Below the pieces are notes generated by a model that did no database searches, had not been told where the DNA came from, and worked only from the letters and a program-made list of their open reading frames with translations. From positions 2,418,001 to 2,482,000 of the forward strand of contig NC_013166.1 of NCBI RefSeq assembly GCF_000024085.1: a stretch of 64,000 nucleotides of DNA, written 5' to 3'. The position numbers and the translations under genes were made by a program. Source of the DNA: Kangiella koreensis DSM 16069. GTDB lineage: Bacteria > Pseudomonadota > Gammaproteobacteria > Enterobacterales > Kangiellaceae. Positions 19,479 through 29,480 of the stretch are shown here, piece after piece (position 1 is the stretch's first letter; every line of letters begins with the position of its first letter).

Positions 19479-20052
19479 TATTGACCTCCTTCCTGTTGCC
19501 CATTATTTTCAAGGCCAGGTGTTTGCTGCTCAGCTTCCAACACGAATATTTGTGCCGGTATGCCTTTGTTCTCTTTATTAACATCTCTCAATGACTTGGT
19601 ATCTAGTCGCTCAGCTGCATCCATCTTGCGCATAAATTCAGAAATTCGAGGGTTCGTTTCCGCTTGGCCCGTAAAGGTCAAATTAATTCCTTTTCGCTCC
19701 CAACTGGTCAAATTAATACCCTCAGGCACAACATGGACCAATTCATCAAACATACGAACCACCTCAGGACGGCTTTGCTGCAAGCCCTGAATCAAATCCA
19801 TCCGTTTAATCAACTCTTCACGCTGCTTTTCTAGCTTATTAATTTCCTGTATCTGACGATCAAGCTGCCTGAGCTCTGTTTCCAAAAAGTCGTTACGTAC
19901 TTGCTGATTATCAATTCTTGATGACATAACAGTATTCACCAAGAACCAAATCATACCGGCTAAAATAGCCATCAAAAATAACGTTATAAAGAATTCTTTT
20001 TGTCGTTCCTGGCGTAACTCCTCACGCCAATCGAGTAAGTTAATGCGTGCCA

Positions 20053-20053
<1 letters not shown>
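19478..20053 (-). CDS. pilN: Type IV pilus inner-membrane protein PilN
   Basis: PilN starts with the conserved peptide INLLDWREE (residues 4-12), which in the family inserts into PilM. A membrane segment (about 23-43), a coiled coil and a periplasmic domain follow in this 191-residue protein. It overlaps both pilM and pilO by one base, the tight packing typical of this operon. Confidence 0.96.
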
Positions 20054-21132
<1,079 letters not shown>

Positions 21133-21277
21133 TCATTAAGTTGGTTCAACATCTTCCCTATGCGTTATCTATCTTAGACTTGTCCCCAAAAAGCGAATAC
21201 TTTTTCAACACGAAAGTTAAACTTTTTTATTAACTAACGTCTCTAAGATACTATATTTACACTGATTTACAAAAAAA

Positions 21278-21307
21278 TTCAGCCTTTTTTTTAGAAAAAG
21301 GTATACT
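21278..21307 (+). promoter_or_regulatory. Possible promoter of the PBP1a gene
   Basis: A good -10 element TATACT lies at 21302-21307, with a weak -35 (TTCAGC, 21278-21283) 18 bases upstream. It is about 55 bases before the PBP1a start in the divergent pilM-mrcA gap. I could not place the pilM promoter in this A/T-rich gap. Confidence 0.4.
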
Positions 21308-21361
21308 GGTGCTCAATTAATTCCCGAGCTTTTACAGCCTACAATAGAACTTTCTGAAAAA

Positions 21362-24001
21362 ATGACCATCAATATATTGAAGAAATTAGCCTTTTTTGTG
21401 AGTCTACTCACAATATTTATGGTTTTAATCGTTCTTGGCGCTTATCTCTTTTCAGCGCCACAAGTGCCTGCGATTGATTCTTTAAAGAATGTAAAATTTC
21501 AGACACCAATGCGTATTTATACCGCCGACGGGAAGTTGATCGGTGAATATGGTGACGTCCGCCGAATTCCAGTCGAACTGGAACAAGTTCCCCAAGACTT
21601 TATTAATGCGCTAATTGCAACAGAAGATCAACGTTTTTTTGAACATAGTGGTGTTGATATTCAAGGTTTGCTCAGGGTTCTTAAAGTCGCACTCTTTAGT
21701 GGTGAATTTTCCGAAGGTGCTAGTACTTTAACAATGCAGACGGCGAGAAATATGTTTTTAACTCGTGATCAGCGTCTACAAAGAAAACTGGTGGAAATGT
21801 TCCTTGCCATCAAGATGGAAGAGGAGCTCAGCAAAGAAGAAATCCTCGAAATTTATGTAAATAAAGTTCATTTCAGCCATAGAGCTTATGGCCTGGGGGC
21901 AGCGGCACAAGTTTATTACGGTAAAGAGCTTACAGATTTAACCTTACCTGAAGCCGCTATGATGGCCGGACTACTAAAAGGCGAGTCAGCCTATAATCCT
22001 ATCTCAAATCCAGAAAGAGCCTTTCAGCGCCGCAATTTAGTATTAAGTCGCATGTTCAGCGAGGATTACATTGATCAGGCAGCCTACGAAGCGGCTATTT
22101 CGACTCCGTTAACTGCAACCAAACACACTGCGGATCTTGACTTAGATGCACCCTATGTTGCTGAAATGGCCCGTATAGAGGTCATTGACAAGTTTGGCCG
22201 CGATGTTGCCTATAACCAAGGCTTAATTGTTAAAACAACCATAGATTCTCAGCAGCAGAAAGTTGCTAAAGAAGCGTTGCGACAAGGACTTATAGAGTAT
22301 GACCATCGTCATGGTTACAAAGGCCCCGAATTAGTTATAGAAGATTTTAATGCCAATGCAACAGACCAGCTGATAACGCTGCTTGAGAGCACTCCCACAG
22401 TAGGGCCTTTAATCCCTGCAGTAGTACTTAATGTTGCTGATAAATCTATTGAAGTACTTACCAAAGATAACCAAATACTGACAATTGAGTGGACGGGGCT
22501 TGAGTGGGCAGCAAAATTTATTAGCGATTCACGCATTGGCAATAAGCCAGAAAAGGCCACAGATATTGTCAGTCCCGGTAGCATAGTTCGAGTTCTTCAG
22601 GTGTCGGAAGAAGAGTGGCATTTAAGCCAGGTCCCTGAAGTCTCAGCCGGCTTTGTCGCTCTTAATCCCCATAATGGCTCAATTACTGCACTTGTTGGCG
22701 GGTTTGATTTTTCATCAAACAAGTTCAACTTGGTTACACAGGCACGCCGTCAACCCGGCTCCAACATCAAACCCTTTATTTATGCTGCCGCTTTCTCAAA
22801 AGGTTTTACCGCGGCAAGCTTGGTTAATGATGCACCTTATGTGCGGGTCAACGAATCGATTGATGAAGTCTGGCGCCCTCAGAATGATAATTTAAAATAC
22901 AATGGCCCAACACGCTTACGTGTGGGATTAAAACGCTCAATCAATACTATCTCAACTCGTTTAATTGATGCCGTAGGTGCAGATTATACGGAACAGTTCC
23001 TCGTTCAAATTGGTCTGCCTGATGAACATATGGACCCTTATCAATCATTAGCATTGGGCACCGCCAGCTTTACCCCGCTGGAGATGGCTTCAGCCTACTC
23101 TGTTCTAGCCAATGGCGGTTACCAGGTTGACCCCTACTATATTCAGGAAGTTAGTTCTTCCGTCGGTGATATTTTATACCAGGCCAGCCCTATGCTGGTG
23201 TGTGATGAATGTGAACAAATACGTATCGAGAATCAAATTCGTGAGCAAAGGTTCTCGCCTGAAATTCGTAATGAACCGGCACTACCTATGCCTGAAGAGA
23301 GGATTGCCAAACAGGTAATTGACCCTAGGGACGCCTTCATAATTTACGACATGATGAAGGATGTTATTCATAGTGGTACCGCAACCACTCAATTAGCGCG
23401 ACGTAACAGCTCGCTACTTAAGCGTCATGATCTTGCAGGTAAAACCGGAACTGCTAATGACTATAAAGATGCCTGGTTCTCCGGCTTTAACCGAGAAGTG
23501 GTTGCTAGTGCCTGGGTTGGTTTTTCTGATCACCGCCGTAGCTTAGGCCAATATGAATATGGTGGCCGTGCAGCATTACCCATCTGGGCAACCTTCATGG
23601 AGCAGGTTCTAGAAGGCACTCCCTCCAAAGAAATGATACAGCCGCCGGGTGTTGTATCGACCAAAATTGACCCAACGACAGGTAAACTGGCAGCCTTGGG
23701 TCAAAGCAATGGTATCTTTGAGTTTTTCCGCGATGATAATGTCCCGACCGAAGTTGCTTCACAAGATTCGGAAGACTTTAATACTATTTACAATAGCAAT
23801 CAGCAAGAACGGCAACCAATGGATGAGCTATTTGATGATGAGCTTATGCGTTTGATTGAAGAAAGAAGGTCGGCTACAGAAAACTCATCAACGGAAGAGC
23901 TGGAAAAACAGCTGGATGAAGAATTAAATCAGCTTTTAAATGAAACTGAAGACAAGCAACAAGAGACCCAAGAGCCCGCAGATCCTGACTCTATTTTCTA
24001 G
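21362..24001 (+). CDS. mrcA: Penicillin-binding protein 1A (bifunctional transglycosylase/transpeptidase)
   Basis: This inner-membrane enzyme polymerises and crosslinks peptidoglycan. The 879-residue protein has an N-terminal membrane anchor (about 9-31), a family-51 transglycosylase domain with the catalytic glutamate in ATEDQRFFEHSG, a linker/OB-type insertion, and a transpeptidase with SNIK (in QPGSNIKPF), SIN and KTGT motifs in order. A strongly acidic tail rich in Glu and Gln closes the protein. Being divergent from pilM is the usual arrangement in gammaproteobacteria (ponA-pilM). Confidence 0.97.
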   Translation: MTINILKKLAFFVSLLTIFMVLIVLGAYLFSAPQVPAIDSLKNVKFQTPMRIYTADGKLIGEYGDVRRIPVELEQVPQDFINALIATEDQRFFEHSGVDIQGLLRVLKVALFSGEFSEGASTLTMQTARNMFLTRDQRLQRKLVEMFLAIKMEEELSKEEILEIYVNKVHFSHRAYGLGAAAQVYYGKELTDLTLPEAAMMAGLLKGESAYNPISNPERAFQRRNLVLSRMFSEDYIDQAAYEAAISTPLTATKHTADLDLDAPYVAEMARIEVIDKFGRDVAYNQGLIVKTTIDSQQQKVAKEALRQGLIEYDHRHGYKGPELVIEDFNANATDQLITLLESTPTVGPLIPAVVLNVADKSIEVLTKDNQILTIEWTGLEWAAKFISDSRIGNKPEKATDIVSPGSIVRVLQVSEEEWHLSQVPEVSAGFVALNPHNGSITALVGGFDFSSNKFNLVTQARRQPGSNIKPFIYAAAFSKGFTAASLVNDAPYVRVNESIDEVWRPQNDNLKYNGPTRLRVGLKRSINTISTRLIDAVGADYTEQFLVQIGLPDEHMDPYQSLALGTASFTPLEMASAYSVLANGGYQVDPYYIQEVSSSVGDILYQASPMLVCDECEQIRIENQIREQRFSPEIRNEPALPMPEERIAKQVIDPRDAFIIYDMMKDVIHSGTATTQLARRNSSLLKRHDLAGKTGTANDYKDAWFSGFNREVVASAWVGFSDHRRSLGQYEYGGRAALPIWATFMEQVLEGTPSKEMIQPPGVVSTKIDPTTGKLAALGQSNGIFEFFRDDNVPTEVASQDSEDFNTIYNSNQQERQPMDELFDDELMRLIEERRSATENSSTEELEKQLDEELNQLLNETEDKQQETQEPADPDSIF

Positions 24002-24020
24002 CCCTCATTTCTCGAAGCAT

Positions 24021-24050
24021 AAAAAAAGGCACTTTACAGTGCCTTTTTTA
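24021..24050. terminator. Bidirectional terminator between PBP1a and rpmE
   Basis: Arms AAAGGCACT and AGTGCCTTT enclose TTAC with A and T runs outside, so the hairpin can stop both the plus-strand PBP1a transcript and the minus-strand rpmE transcript, which converge here. Confidence 0.9.
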
Positions 24051-24074
24051 TTATCTTCTTAAACAAGCTATTGC

Positions 24075-24284
24075 TTAGTTTAATTTACGGCTACCGAAAC
24101 GCTTACGGAAGCGATCTACACGACCGCCTGAGTCAACCATTTTCTGCTTACCAGTATAGAAAGGGTGGCAAGCTGAACATACGTCCAAGTTTACATCTGA
24201 ACCAGTTGAACCAACTTCAATAACATTACCGCAACTGCAAGTTGCAGTTACCATTTTATAATCTGGGTGGATACCTTGTTTCAT
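24075..24284 (-). CDS. rpmE: 50S ribosomal protein L31
   Basis: L31 is a small protein of the large ribosomal subunit. The 69-residue product starts MKQGIHPDY and has Cys16, Cys18, Cys36 and Cys39, so it is the zinc-binding form. In many bacteria a cysteine-free paralogue replaces it under zinc limitation; none is in this window. It has its own promoter upstream. Confidence 0.97.
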   Translation of the reverse strand: MKQGIHPDYKMVTATCSCGNVIEVGSTGSDVNLDVCSACHPFYTGKQKMVDSGGRVDRFRKRFGSRKLN

Positions 24285-24369
24285 AATATAGATCTCTTGT
24301 TACGAGTCGCCATTCGGGCAACAGCCTTATTGCTGCGCCAAACACCACTCAAGAATTTAAAGAAGCGGG

Positions 24370-24398
24370 ATCATACGCCTAGAACCCCTTTAGATCAA
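24370..24398 (-). promoter_or_regulatory. Probable sigma-70 promoter of rpmE
   Basis: On the minus strand TTGATC (24398-24393) and TATGAT (24375-24370) are 17 bases apart. This leaves a leader of about 80 bases before rpmE, which contains a CAGC/GCTG hairpin around 24320-24335 and could host autoregulation by L31. The perfect palindrome GGCTAATTAGCC (24410-24421) lies just upstream of the -35 element. Confidence 0.65.
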
Positions 24399-24427
24399 GA
24401 CTTAACGCCGGCTAATTAGCCCTACAA

Positions 24428-27082
24428 CTACTGCCTTGGTAGCGAAGGCGGCAACAGAATATCCAAGCCAAACAGGAAGTCACCATCAATAGTAAAGGTT
24501 CTTTCAGCTAGTTTTTGACCACCGATACCTACCACGCTAACCGTGTAATTTCCGTTAGTTAACCCATCAATCCGATAATAGCCAAATTGGTCGGTCAAGG
24601 TTTCGGTCATGATCTCTCCTTTATCATTAAATAGCGTCAACCTGACATGAGATAAAGCCTGACCACTTGCTGACTTCAGTTGCCCCATAGCACTGTACTC
24701 GGATTTAACATTAAACTTAACATGAGTGACAGAAGATGGCGCAACTTTTATCACATGACTTTTCGAGTCCGGCACCATATCAATTGGCATAAATTCGCCA
24801 TCCAGCATAATTTTGTATAATCCGGGAGTGACGTAATCAAGATAGAAAGTACAGGCTTTAACTGGAACCTTATAAGCAGCACCATTCAGTAATACACTGA
24901 CATGCTCCAGCTGCGAACAATCGCCATCTGTTTGAAGAGTCCCAGCAATAGTTCCCGCTGTATTATAAGCGAGCCTATTATTGCTAGGTACAAAACTACC
25001 CTTTGCTACTGTGAAGTCCATTGAAATTCTGGCAAAAGCGGATAAGCCTCCATCAAACTGAGGATCAGCATCACGCAGTCTCAAATCAAAATAGACACCT
25101 GGCATCAGCTGTGTACGGTATTCAGTGAATACGCCTACCCCATACTCATTAGAATGATTTAGCTCAAACCTAAATTGTTTATAGTCTGTCCAGTCTTTGG
25201 GATACCAATAAAACCCTATTGCTTGTTCGATGATGGTATTCTCATAAGCACGTTCGCCGATGGTATCCTTATACATGCGACCGGACATATAACCATTTAC
25301 ATTGTCCGAGGCATTCCACTCAAACCTACCCGTCTGCTCTTCTGGTTTATGTGTTATACGAAATCGCGAATCCTGAGAAGGACGATAAAAAAGCTCTGTA
25401 CGATAATCCCCATCAGAATCAGGTCGAGTACCTATCGAGAAGTTATAGGTAGGACTATAAAATATACCAGGTTTGACATAACTGACTTCATTACCAGTTT
25501 CCTGGTACCGGCCCAACAACTCCAAGCGTAATGAAGGATCCGGAGTGTAATAATAGTAGCCGTTTGCAGAGGTAGTTTTTTCATCCTTGCCTTCATAAAA
25601 GTTGGCCTCTTCTTCTCGTACATATGTGGCCAACCGCCAATTTTTCCCAAAACCATCAAGCTCTAACTGAATGGCTGTTGCATCATTTCTGTTCGCGCTT
25701 CGCAAAGCACCTACAAAATTATTACCTAATGATGATACGATCCCAGTGGTGGTAACAGATGTATCGTCAAGCAAATAACCAGCCTCTACTGTGGTGCTAT
25801 CCGTTATCCCATAACGATATAAAAACATTCCAGCCTCACCCTGATTGATATAATCAGGATCGAGCCAGTTGCCTTTACGGCCGAGTGCAACACTGGTGAC
25901 AATCTGCCCTTCACTCAATAAATAATCTGAGCTGGCTCTGGTTTTTAATTGGCGCTCCAATTCCGAACGGTTTACTGGGTCAAGTATGACAACTTCTATA
26001 TCATTAAATAAACTCGACTCAGTTCTGAATTCACCAAAATCATAAGTACCATCGAGACGGACAAAGGTTTCGCTAACAAGCTGATTATTAACATATAACT
26101 CAGCTATTGCCCCTGGCTCAGCCGTCCCGCGTATCCGTTGAACTGAGTTACCTAACTCGCGAAAAAAACTCGACTGAGAGATATCTTGATAAGCGTTATA
26201 AGGGATAGACTGGTTACTGTAGAAGTATTGCCCACCAGTTAAAGTGACCGCTGGAGAAATAACGGAGGGACTAATGGTTTGTTTACCTAATAACCACTGA
26301 TGATTATCAGTTCGCTTTGTCCAAAAATAATCATCTAGCTTCCATTGATTGTCATTTAATTTTTCAGCATCGACCAACCATGAACCTTCAAAAGCAGAGC
26401 CGGTAGCCACTAACTCACTTCGTTCGCTGAAAATATCAAATTCTAATGCTTCATCATTTTTTTCAACCCCTAACACTTCATGCGACAAACGAACTTGACG
26501 CACACTGAAAGGGTCGGGACCGAATTCAACCTCTAAGGACTCTGCTGGAGCTTTGCCTTTTTTTTGTTCTTCTTGCCAGGGAGGCAAAAATGTCACTGCA
26601 TATTTAGCTGGATCAAAACGTGCATTAACTTTTAAATATTCATTCAAAGTACCAAGCGAAGCCCACAACTCGCCATCAATGCGGTAGGTTACGCGTGAAG
26701 ACATTTCGACCTCACTGCCGGGCACGCGAATGGTCAAGATGCCATGCTCTAAAGTGTAGCTTGCTTGAATAACCGGGAATACTTCTTTGATAGGGACCAG
26801 GTAGTCGCTTTCTGTTTGGACAATATCCAGCACCAGGACTTCCTGGTTATTGACTTCAAGCCCGACCAGAATTTTGCGAAAGCCATAAGAGCGCCCACCA
26901 CCGGCACCTTGGCTTGCCGCATCAAATAAACCGTTTTGTATGTTTACTGGGCGATGTAAATCAAGAGGGTCTTTTGATGAGCTATCAATAAAGGCGTCTG
27001 TTTGCTCTTGAGAATATACCAACAAAGGCGCGCACAATAACACACCTGACAAAATCAATTTTGTCCATAAAATCGTTTTCAA
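24428..27082 (-). CDS. Divergent outer-membrane usher of a chaperone-usher pilus system
   Basis: Ushers are outer-membrane barrels that receive chaperone-bound subunits and assemble them into a pilus. The 884-residue protein has a signal peptide (cleavage near residue 24) and an N-terminal beta-rich domain. A long central region of alternating aromatic strands (about 230-700) follows, consistent with a barrel, then a C-terminal carboxypeptidase-regulatory-like domain (GQLKSASGQALSHVRL, DQFGYYRIDGL). The length is normal for ushers but the sequence is far from FimD/PapC; the end domain recalls CS1/alpha-type ushers. It follows the chaperone gene by eight bases. The role rests mainly on context and overall architecture. 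Confidence 0.75.
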   Translation of the reverse strand: MKTILWTKLILSGVLLCAPLLVYSQEQTDAFIDSSSKDPLDLHRPVNIQNGLFDAASQGAGGGRSYGFRKILVGLEVNNQEVLVLDIVQTESDYLVPIKEVFPVIQASYTLEHGILTIRVPGSEVEMSSRVTYRIDGELWASLGTLNEYLKVNARFDPAKYAVTFLPPWQEEQKKGKAPAESLEVEFGPDPFSVRQVRLSHEVLGVEKNDEALEFDIFSERSELVATGSAFEGSWLVDAEKLNDNQWKLDDYFWTKRTDNHQWLLGKQTISPSVISPAVTLTGGQYFYSNQSIPYNAYQDISQSSFFRELGNSVQRIRGTAEPGAIAELYVNNQLVSETFVRLDGTYDFGEFRTESSLFNDIEVVILDPVNRSELERQLKTRASSDYLLSEGQIVTSVALGRKGNWLDPDYINQGEAGMFLYRYGITDSTTVEAGYLLDDTSVTTTGIVSSLGNNFVGALRSANRNDATAIQLELDGFGKNWRLATYVREEEANFYEGKDEKTTSANGYYYYTPDPSLRLELLGRYQETGNEVSYVKPGIFYSPTYNFSIGTRPDSDGDYRTELFYRPSQDSRFRITHKPEEQTGRFEWNASDNVNGYMSGRMYKDTIGERAYENTIIEQAIGFYWYPKDWTDYKQFRFELNHSNEYGVGVFTEYRTQLMPGVYFDLRLRDADPQFDGGLSAFARISMDFTVAKGSFVPSNNRLAYNTAGTIAGTLQTDGDCSQLEHVSVLLNGAAYKVPVKACTFYLDYVTPGLYKIMLDGEFMPIDMVPDSKSHVIKVAPSSVTHVKFNVKSEYSAMGQLKSASGQALSHVRLTLFNDKGEIMTETLTDQFGYYRIDGLTNGNYTVSVVGIGGQKLAERTFTIDGDFLFGLDILLPPSLPRQ

Positions 27083-27090
27083 GGTTAAGC

Positions 27091-27945
27091 TTATTCCCCA
27101 ATATTAATTCGATATATCTCTTGAATAGCACGATCACCGACAGTAGCCTTAATTGCCACAACATAAGGCTCATTTAAAATTTCTTTTATCGGTACAGGCG
27201 AAGTAATCTGACGTCTAGTTCCTGCAAAAACAGGTTTAGCAGCCAGTTTGCCACCCGCTAAAGCTCCCAGATTATCAACGGTCATTTTATTTAAATCTAA
27301 ACGCTCAAGAATCTCTTCATCAGTTCCTGCAATTGAGGCTTTCATCGCGATAAAGACTCCTTCTGGACGCACATAGGCATTTCCTTTACTGGCGATATCA
27401 AACACAAATTGCAACTTGATCGGATCAAATTCCATGCCCAACAAATCAGCCTCGCGTTCCACTTCACCAAAATAGGCATAGATAGGAACGCCAACATTAA
27501 ATTTGAAATTGATATCTTTCCCTTGATCATTAAGCTGACGGAAAAACACCATAGCTCGATGTTCACCGGCTTCGGGCTCGACTCGCGGACGAACAGCTAG
27601 ACGCACTGTCTGCTGACTCTTTGCAGGAATCGTTAAACGTACTGGGTTAATGATTAGCCACTGGTCAAGACTTTGCTCATTAGGTGGCAATGCTCGGTAA
27701 TTGTTATTGTTATCAAAATCCCAGTTTTGCACATTAACTTCTACCTGCATCGGTTTACTGCCTAAATTCAAAACAGTAATACTCTCTGTGGATTTTTTCT
27801 CGGGAGAGATTTCGATTCGAGATGGGGAGATGGCTAACTTTGGTTCTAAATTCTGTGCAGCATTAACTTCTGCACCAAACAATAAAACTATAGCGACGAG
27901 TAGAGTAGTTTGTAATGTGGTTAATCTCAAAATAAGGGAATGCAT
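27091..27945 (-). CDS. Periplasmic pilus chaperone (PapD-like)
   Basis: PapD-like chaperones stabilise pilus subunits in the periplasm by donating a strand. The 284-residue precursor has a signal peptide ending near AEVNAA-type residues 25-30 (GAEVNAAQN). It then shows LAISPSRIEISPEKK, with an arginine placed like PapD Arg8, ESITVLNLGSKPMQVEV, and RLTIPAKSQQTVRLAV in the first Ig-like domain. EAGEHRAMVFF stands where classical chaperones have the subunit-carboxylate-binding strand. It is longer than the usual 230-250 residues. It sits between a subunit gene and the usher. Confidence 0.85.
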   Translation of the reverse strand: MHSLILRLTTLQTTLLVAIVLLFGAEVNAAQNLEPKLAISPSRIEISPEKKSTESITVLNLGSKPMQVEVNVQNWDFDNNNNYRALPPNEQSLDQWLIINPVRLTIPAKSQQTVRLAVRPRVEPEAGEHRAMVFFRQLNDQGKDINFKFNVGVPIYAYFGEVEREADLLGMEFDPIKLQFVFDIASKGNAYVRPEGVFIAMKASIAGTDEEILERLDLNKMTVDNLGALAGGKLAAKPVFAGTRRQITSPVPIKEILNEPYVVAIKATVGDRAIQEIYRINIGE

Positions 27946-27969
27946 ATCTGGCTCACTGAGTTTGAAAAA

Positions 27970-28608
27970 CTATAGACAGTCTATCAGCGCTTGATTACCG
28001 TTCCAATTGTCATAAATACTTACCGACAAGTTTGAACTATAATTGCCTGATTCGTTAGCCTGGCTGACATCCACAGTAAGACGCACGCGCCCTTCTGCGG
28101 ATAGCAATTTCCCACTCCCCTGCTTATATTCCAAAGGCGTTACAATACTTTCAACATTTGTAACTGTCAGACATGAGCTCGGGCTGCTACAGATTTTATT
28201 GTCCCCAATAGCTAAACCACTGAATTGAAATTCAGCGCTTAGGAATCCCTTGAAGCCGCCTCCGCTATTGGAGGTTGCTCGCCACACCCAATCGCTAGTA
28301 TCAGTAGTGACAATACCATTGAAGTTAGTGTTAACATCAGCAGCAATGTTGAGGTCGATGGGGGTGCCAATGGTTATCTGGCCTGTTTTGGTCGTATTAA
28401 TTCCAATCGACTGTGAGGAATTATTATTACCTGTACCAGACAAATCGCCTCGTCTTAACTGAATGGACAAGCGAGAAGACTCACACCAGGCAGTTGCCTG
28501 CTGAGCAGCTTGCGTTACTTCGGCATTCAACAAACTAAAAGCTGAAATAGTCGCTAAGACAAAAAAAGCCGAACAATTCATGCTCGGCTTTTTTGCACAG
28601 GTAAACAT
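27970..28608 (-). CDS. Secreted protein, probable second (tip or minor) pilus subunit
   Basis: I do not recognise a family for this protein of up to 212 residues. It has a signal peptide (core FFVLATISAFSLL, cleavage after VTQAA), is rich in Ser, Asn and Gly, and is predicted beta-rich. Cysteines occur near the mature N-terminus (AWCESS), in KICSSPSSC and at the C-terminus (IDCL). It lies between the major subunit gene and the chaperone, as expected for a pilus subunit. The start is uncertain: ATG 28608 gives a long n-region and ATG 28581 lies in the loop of a terminator hairpin. Neither has a good ribosome binding site. Confidence 0.65.
   Translation of the reverse strand: MFTCAKKPSMNCSAFFVLATISAFSLLNAEVTQAAQQATAWCESSRLSIQLRRGDLSGTGNNNSSQSIGINTTKTGQITIGTPIDLNIAADVNTNFNGIVTTDTSDWVWRATSNSGGGFKGFLSAEFQFSGLAIGDNKICSSPSSCLTVTNVESIVTPLEYKQGSGKLLSAEGRVRLTVDVSQANESGNYSSNLSVSIYDNWNGNQALIDCL
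28561..28594 (-). terminator. Intrinsic terminator/attenuator inside the 5' end of the second subunit gene
   Basis: On the minus strand the 11-base arms AAAAAAGCCGA and TCGGCTTTTTT enclose an 11-base loop that holds the ATG at 28581. A T run ends the element. It begins about 40 bases after the major subunit stop, so it should end most transcripts after that gene and let a minority reach the second subunit, chaperone and usher. Confidence 0.8.
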
Positions 28609-28633
28609 TTGAAATATACCTGCTAACTCGATA

Positions 28634-29164
28634 TTAAGAGCCTACAACTGTGATAGTGTAGCTAGCTCTTACGCTGTCAGTTGTGATTTGTGACAAATCT
28701 AAGTCAAATGATACAGAGCCAGTCTGCAACGATGCAGATGGTGTAGTAATTTGTTCAATGGCTAAGCCACCTACGGCTGAATCACTACCGTTATCAACAA
28801 TCGAAGGCTGTAAGCTTGCATAACCGAAGCTACGAACACCCCAGCTGTTATTCAGGGTAATCGTTGGATTAGTGCCTGCAGCATTGTTTGTAAAAGCTAA
28901 GTCAACTGAACCATTGTTAAGTACGCCTGATTGAGCGGCAGTATCAGCAACAGAACAATCATCCGTTGTACAGTTTGAGTCAAGCAATGGGCCAAACTGA
29001 TCAGCGGTCATTGTCAAATCGATGTCAGTGTAACCATAAAGGATAACGACATTAGGAAGCTCAATATCGACATCCACATCTAGTGAAGCTGCATTAATAG
29101 CTGGAGCAGCCAGAAAAGCAGGTAGTAAACCAAATGTTAAAGCAGTTCTTTTCAAATATTTCAT
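28634..29164 (-). CDS. Secreted protein, probable major pilus subunit
   Basis: This 176-residue precursor has a clear signal peptide (MKYLKRTALTFG to PAINAA) and a mature part starting SLDVDVDIELPNVVIL, whose alternating pattern resembles a donor strand. One cysteine pair (NCTTDDC) occurs, and the protein ends in beta-rich sequence (RASYTITVVGS). I start at ATG 29164 because AGAGG lies eight bases upstream; the frame extends to 29188 without support. First place in the operon and the strong terminator after it suggest the most abundant product. No family was recognised from sequence alone. Confidence 0.7.
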   Translation of the reverse strand: MKYLKRTALTFGLLPAFLAAPAINAASLDVDVDIELPNVVILYGYTDIDLTMTADQFGPLLDSNCTTDDCSVADTAAQSGVLNNGSVDLAFTNNAAGTNPTITLNNSWGVRSFGYASLQPSIVDNGSDSAVGGLAIEQITTPSASLQTGSVSFDLDLSQITTDSVRASYTITVVGS

Positions 29165-29242
29165 GGGAGAAACCTCTAATCGAGCCAAGTTTTGCGAACT
29201 GTATCACACAAATAGACAAAAGATCGAGTCAGATCCGCATTA

Positions 29243-29262
29243 CTTTTTGTATGCTTTTTGTA
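29243..29262. repeat. Direct repeat upstream of the pilus operon
   Basis: CTTTTTGTA occurs twice (29243-29251 and 29254-29262), 11 bases apart start to start, about one helical turn. It lies about 80-100 bases upstream of the major subunit start and may be a regulator site. Confidence 0.4.
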
Positions 29263-29323
29263 CCTTTAAATTGATACATTTCGATACAATTGCATAAAAT
29301 CAAAAAGTTAAGCGCAACTTCAA

Positions 29324-29343
29324 GCAAGTCACATTTGACTTGC
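29324..29343. promoter_or_regulatory. Perfect inverted repeat upstream of the pilus operon, candidate operator
   Basis: Eight-base arms GCAAGTCA and TGACTTGC flank CATT. The site lies 160 bases upstream of the major subunit start, in a gene-free stretch of about 315 bases (29165-29480) that must hold the operon promoter. I found no confident -35/-10 pair there. Confidence 0.5.
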
Positions 29344-29392
29344 AAACTTGTTAAATATGAATTGCTTACATAATATAGACTTGACAGCATTT

Positions 29393-29421
29393 GCATAAAA
29401 AAACGGCCTAAAAAGGCCGTT
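29393..29421 (-). terminator. Intrinsic terminator of the small membrane protein gene
   Basis: On the minus strand the arms AACGGCC and GGCCGTT enclose TTTTTA and are followed by a T run. It lies 60 bases after the stop of the gene at 29481-29792 and insulates the pilus operon from it. Confidence 0.85.
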
Positions 29422-29480
29422 AAATGTTATGTACAGTTATTACTATTATAAAAAGAATTCAGTCTAACTCAGGATGATAT

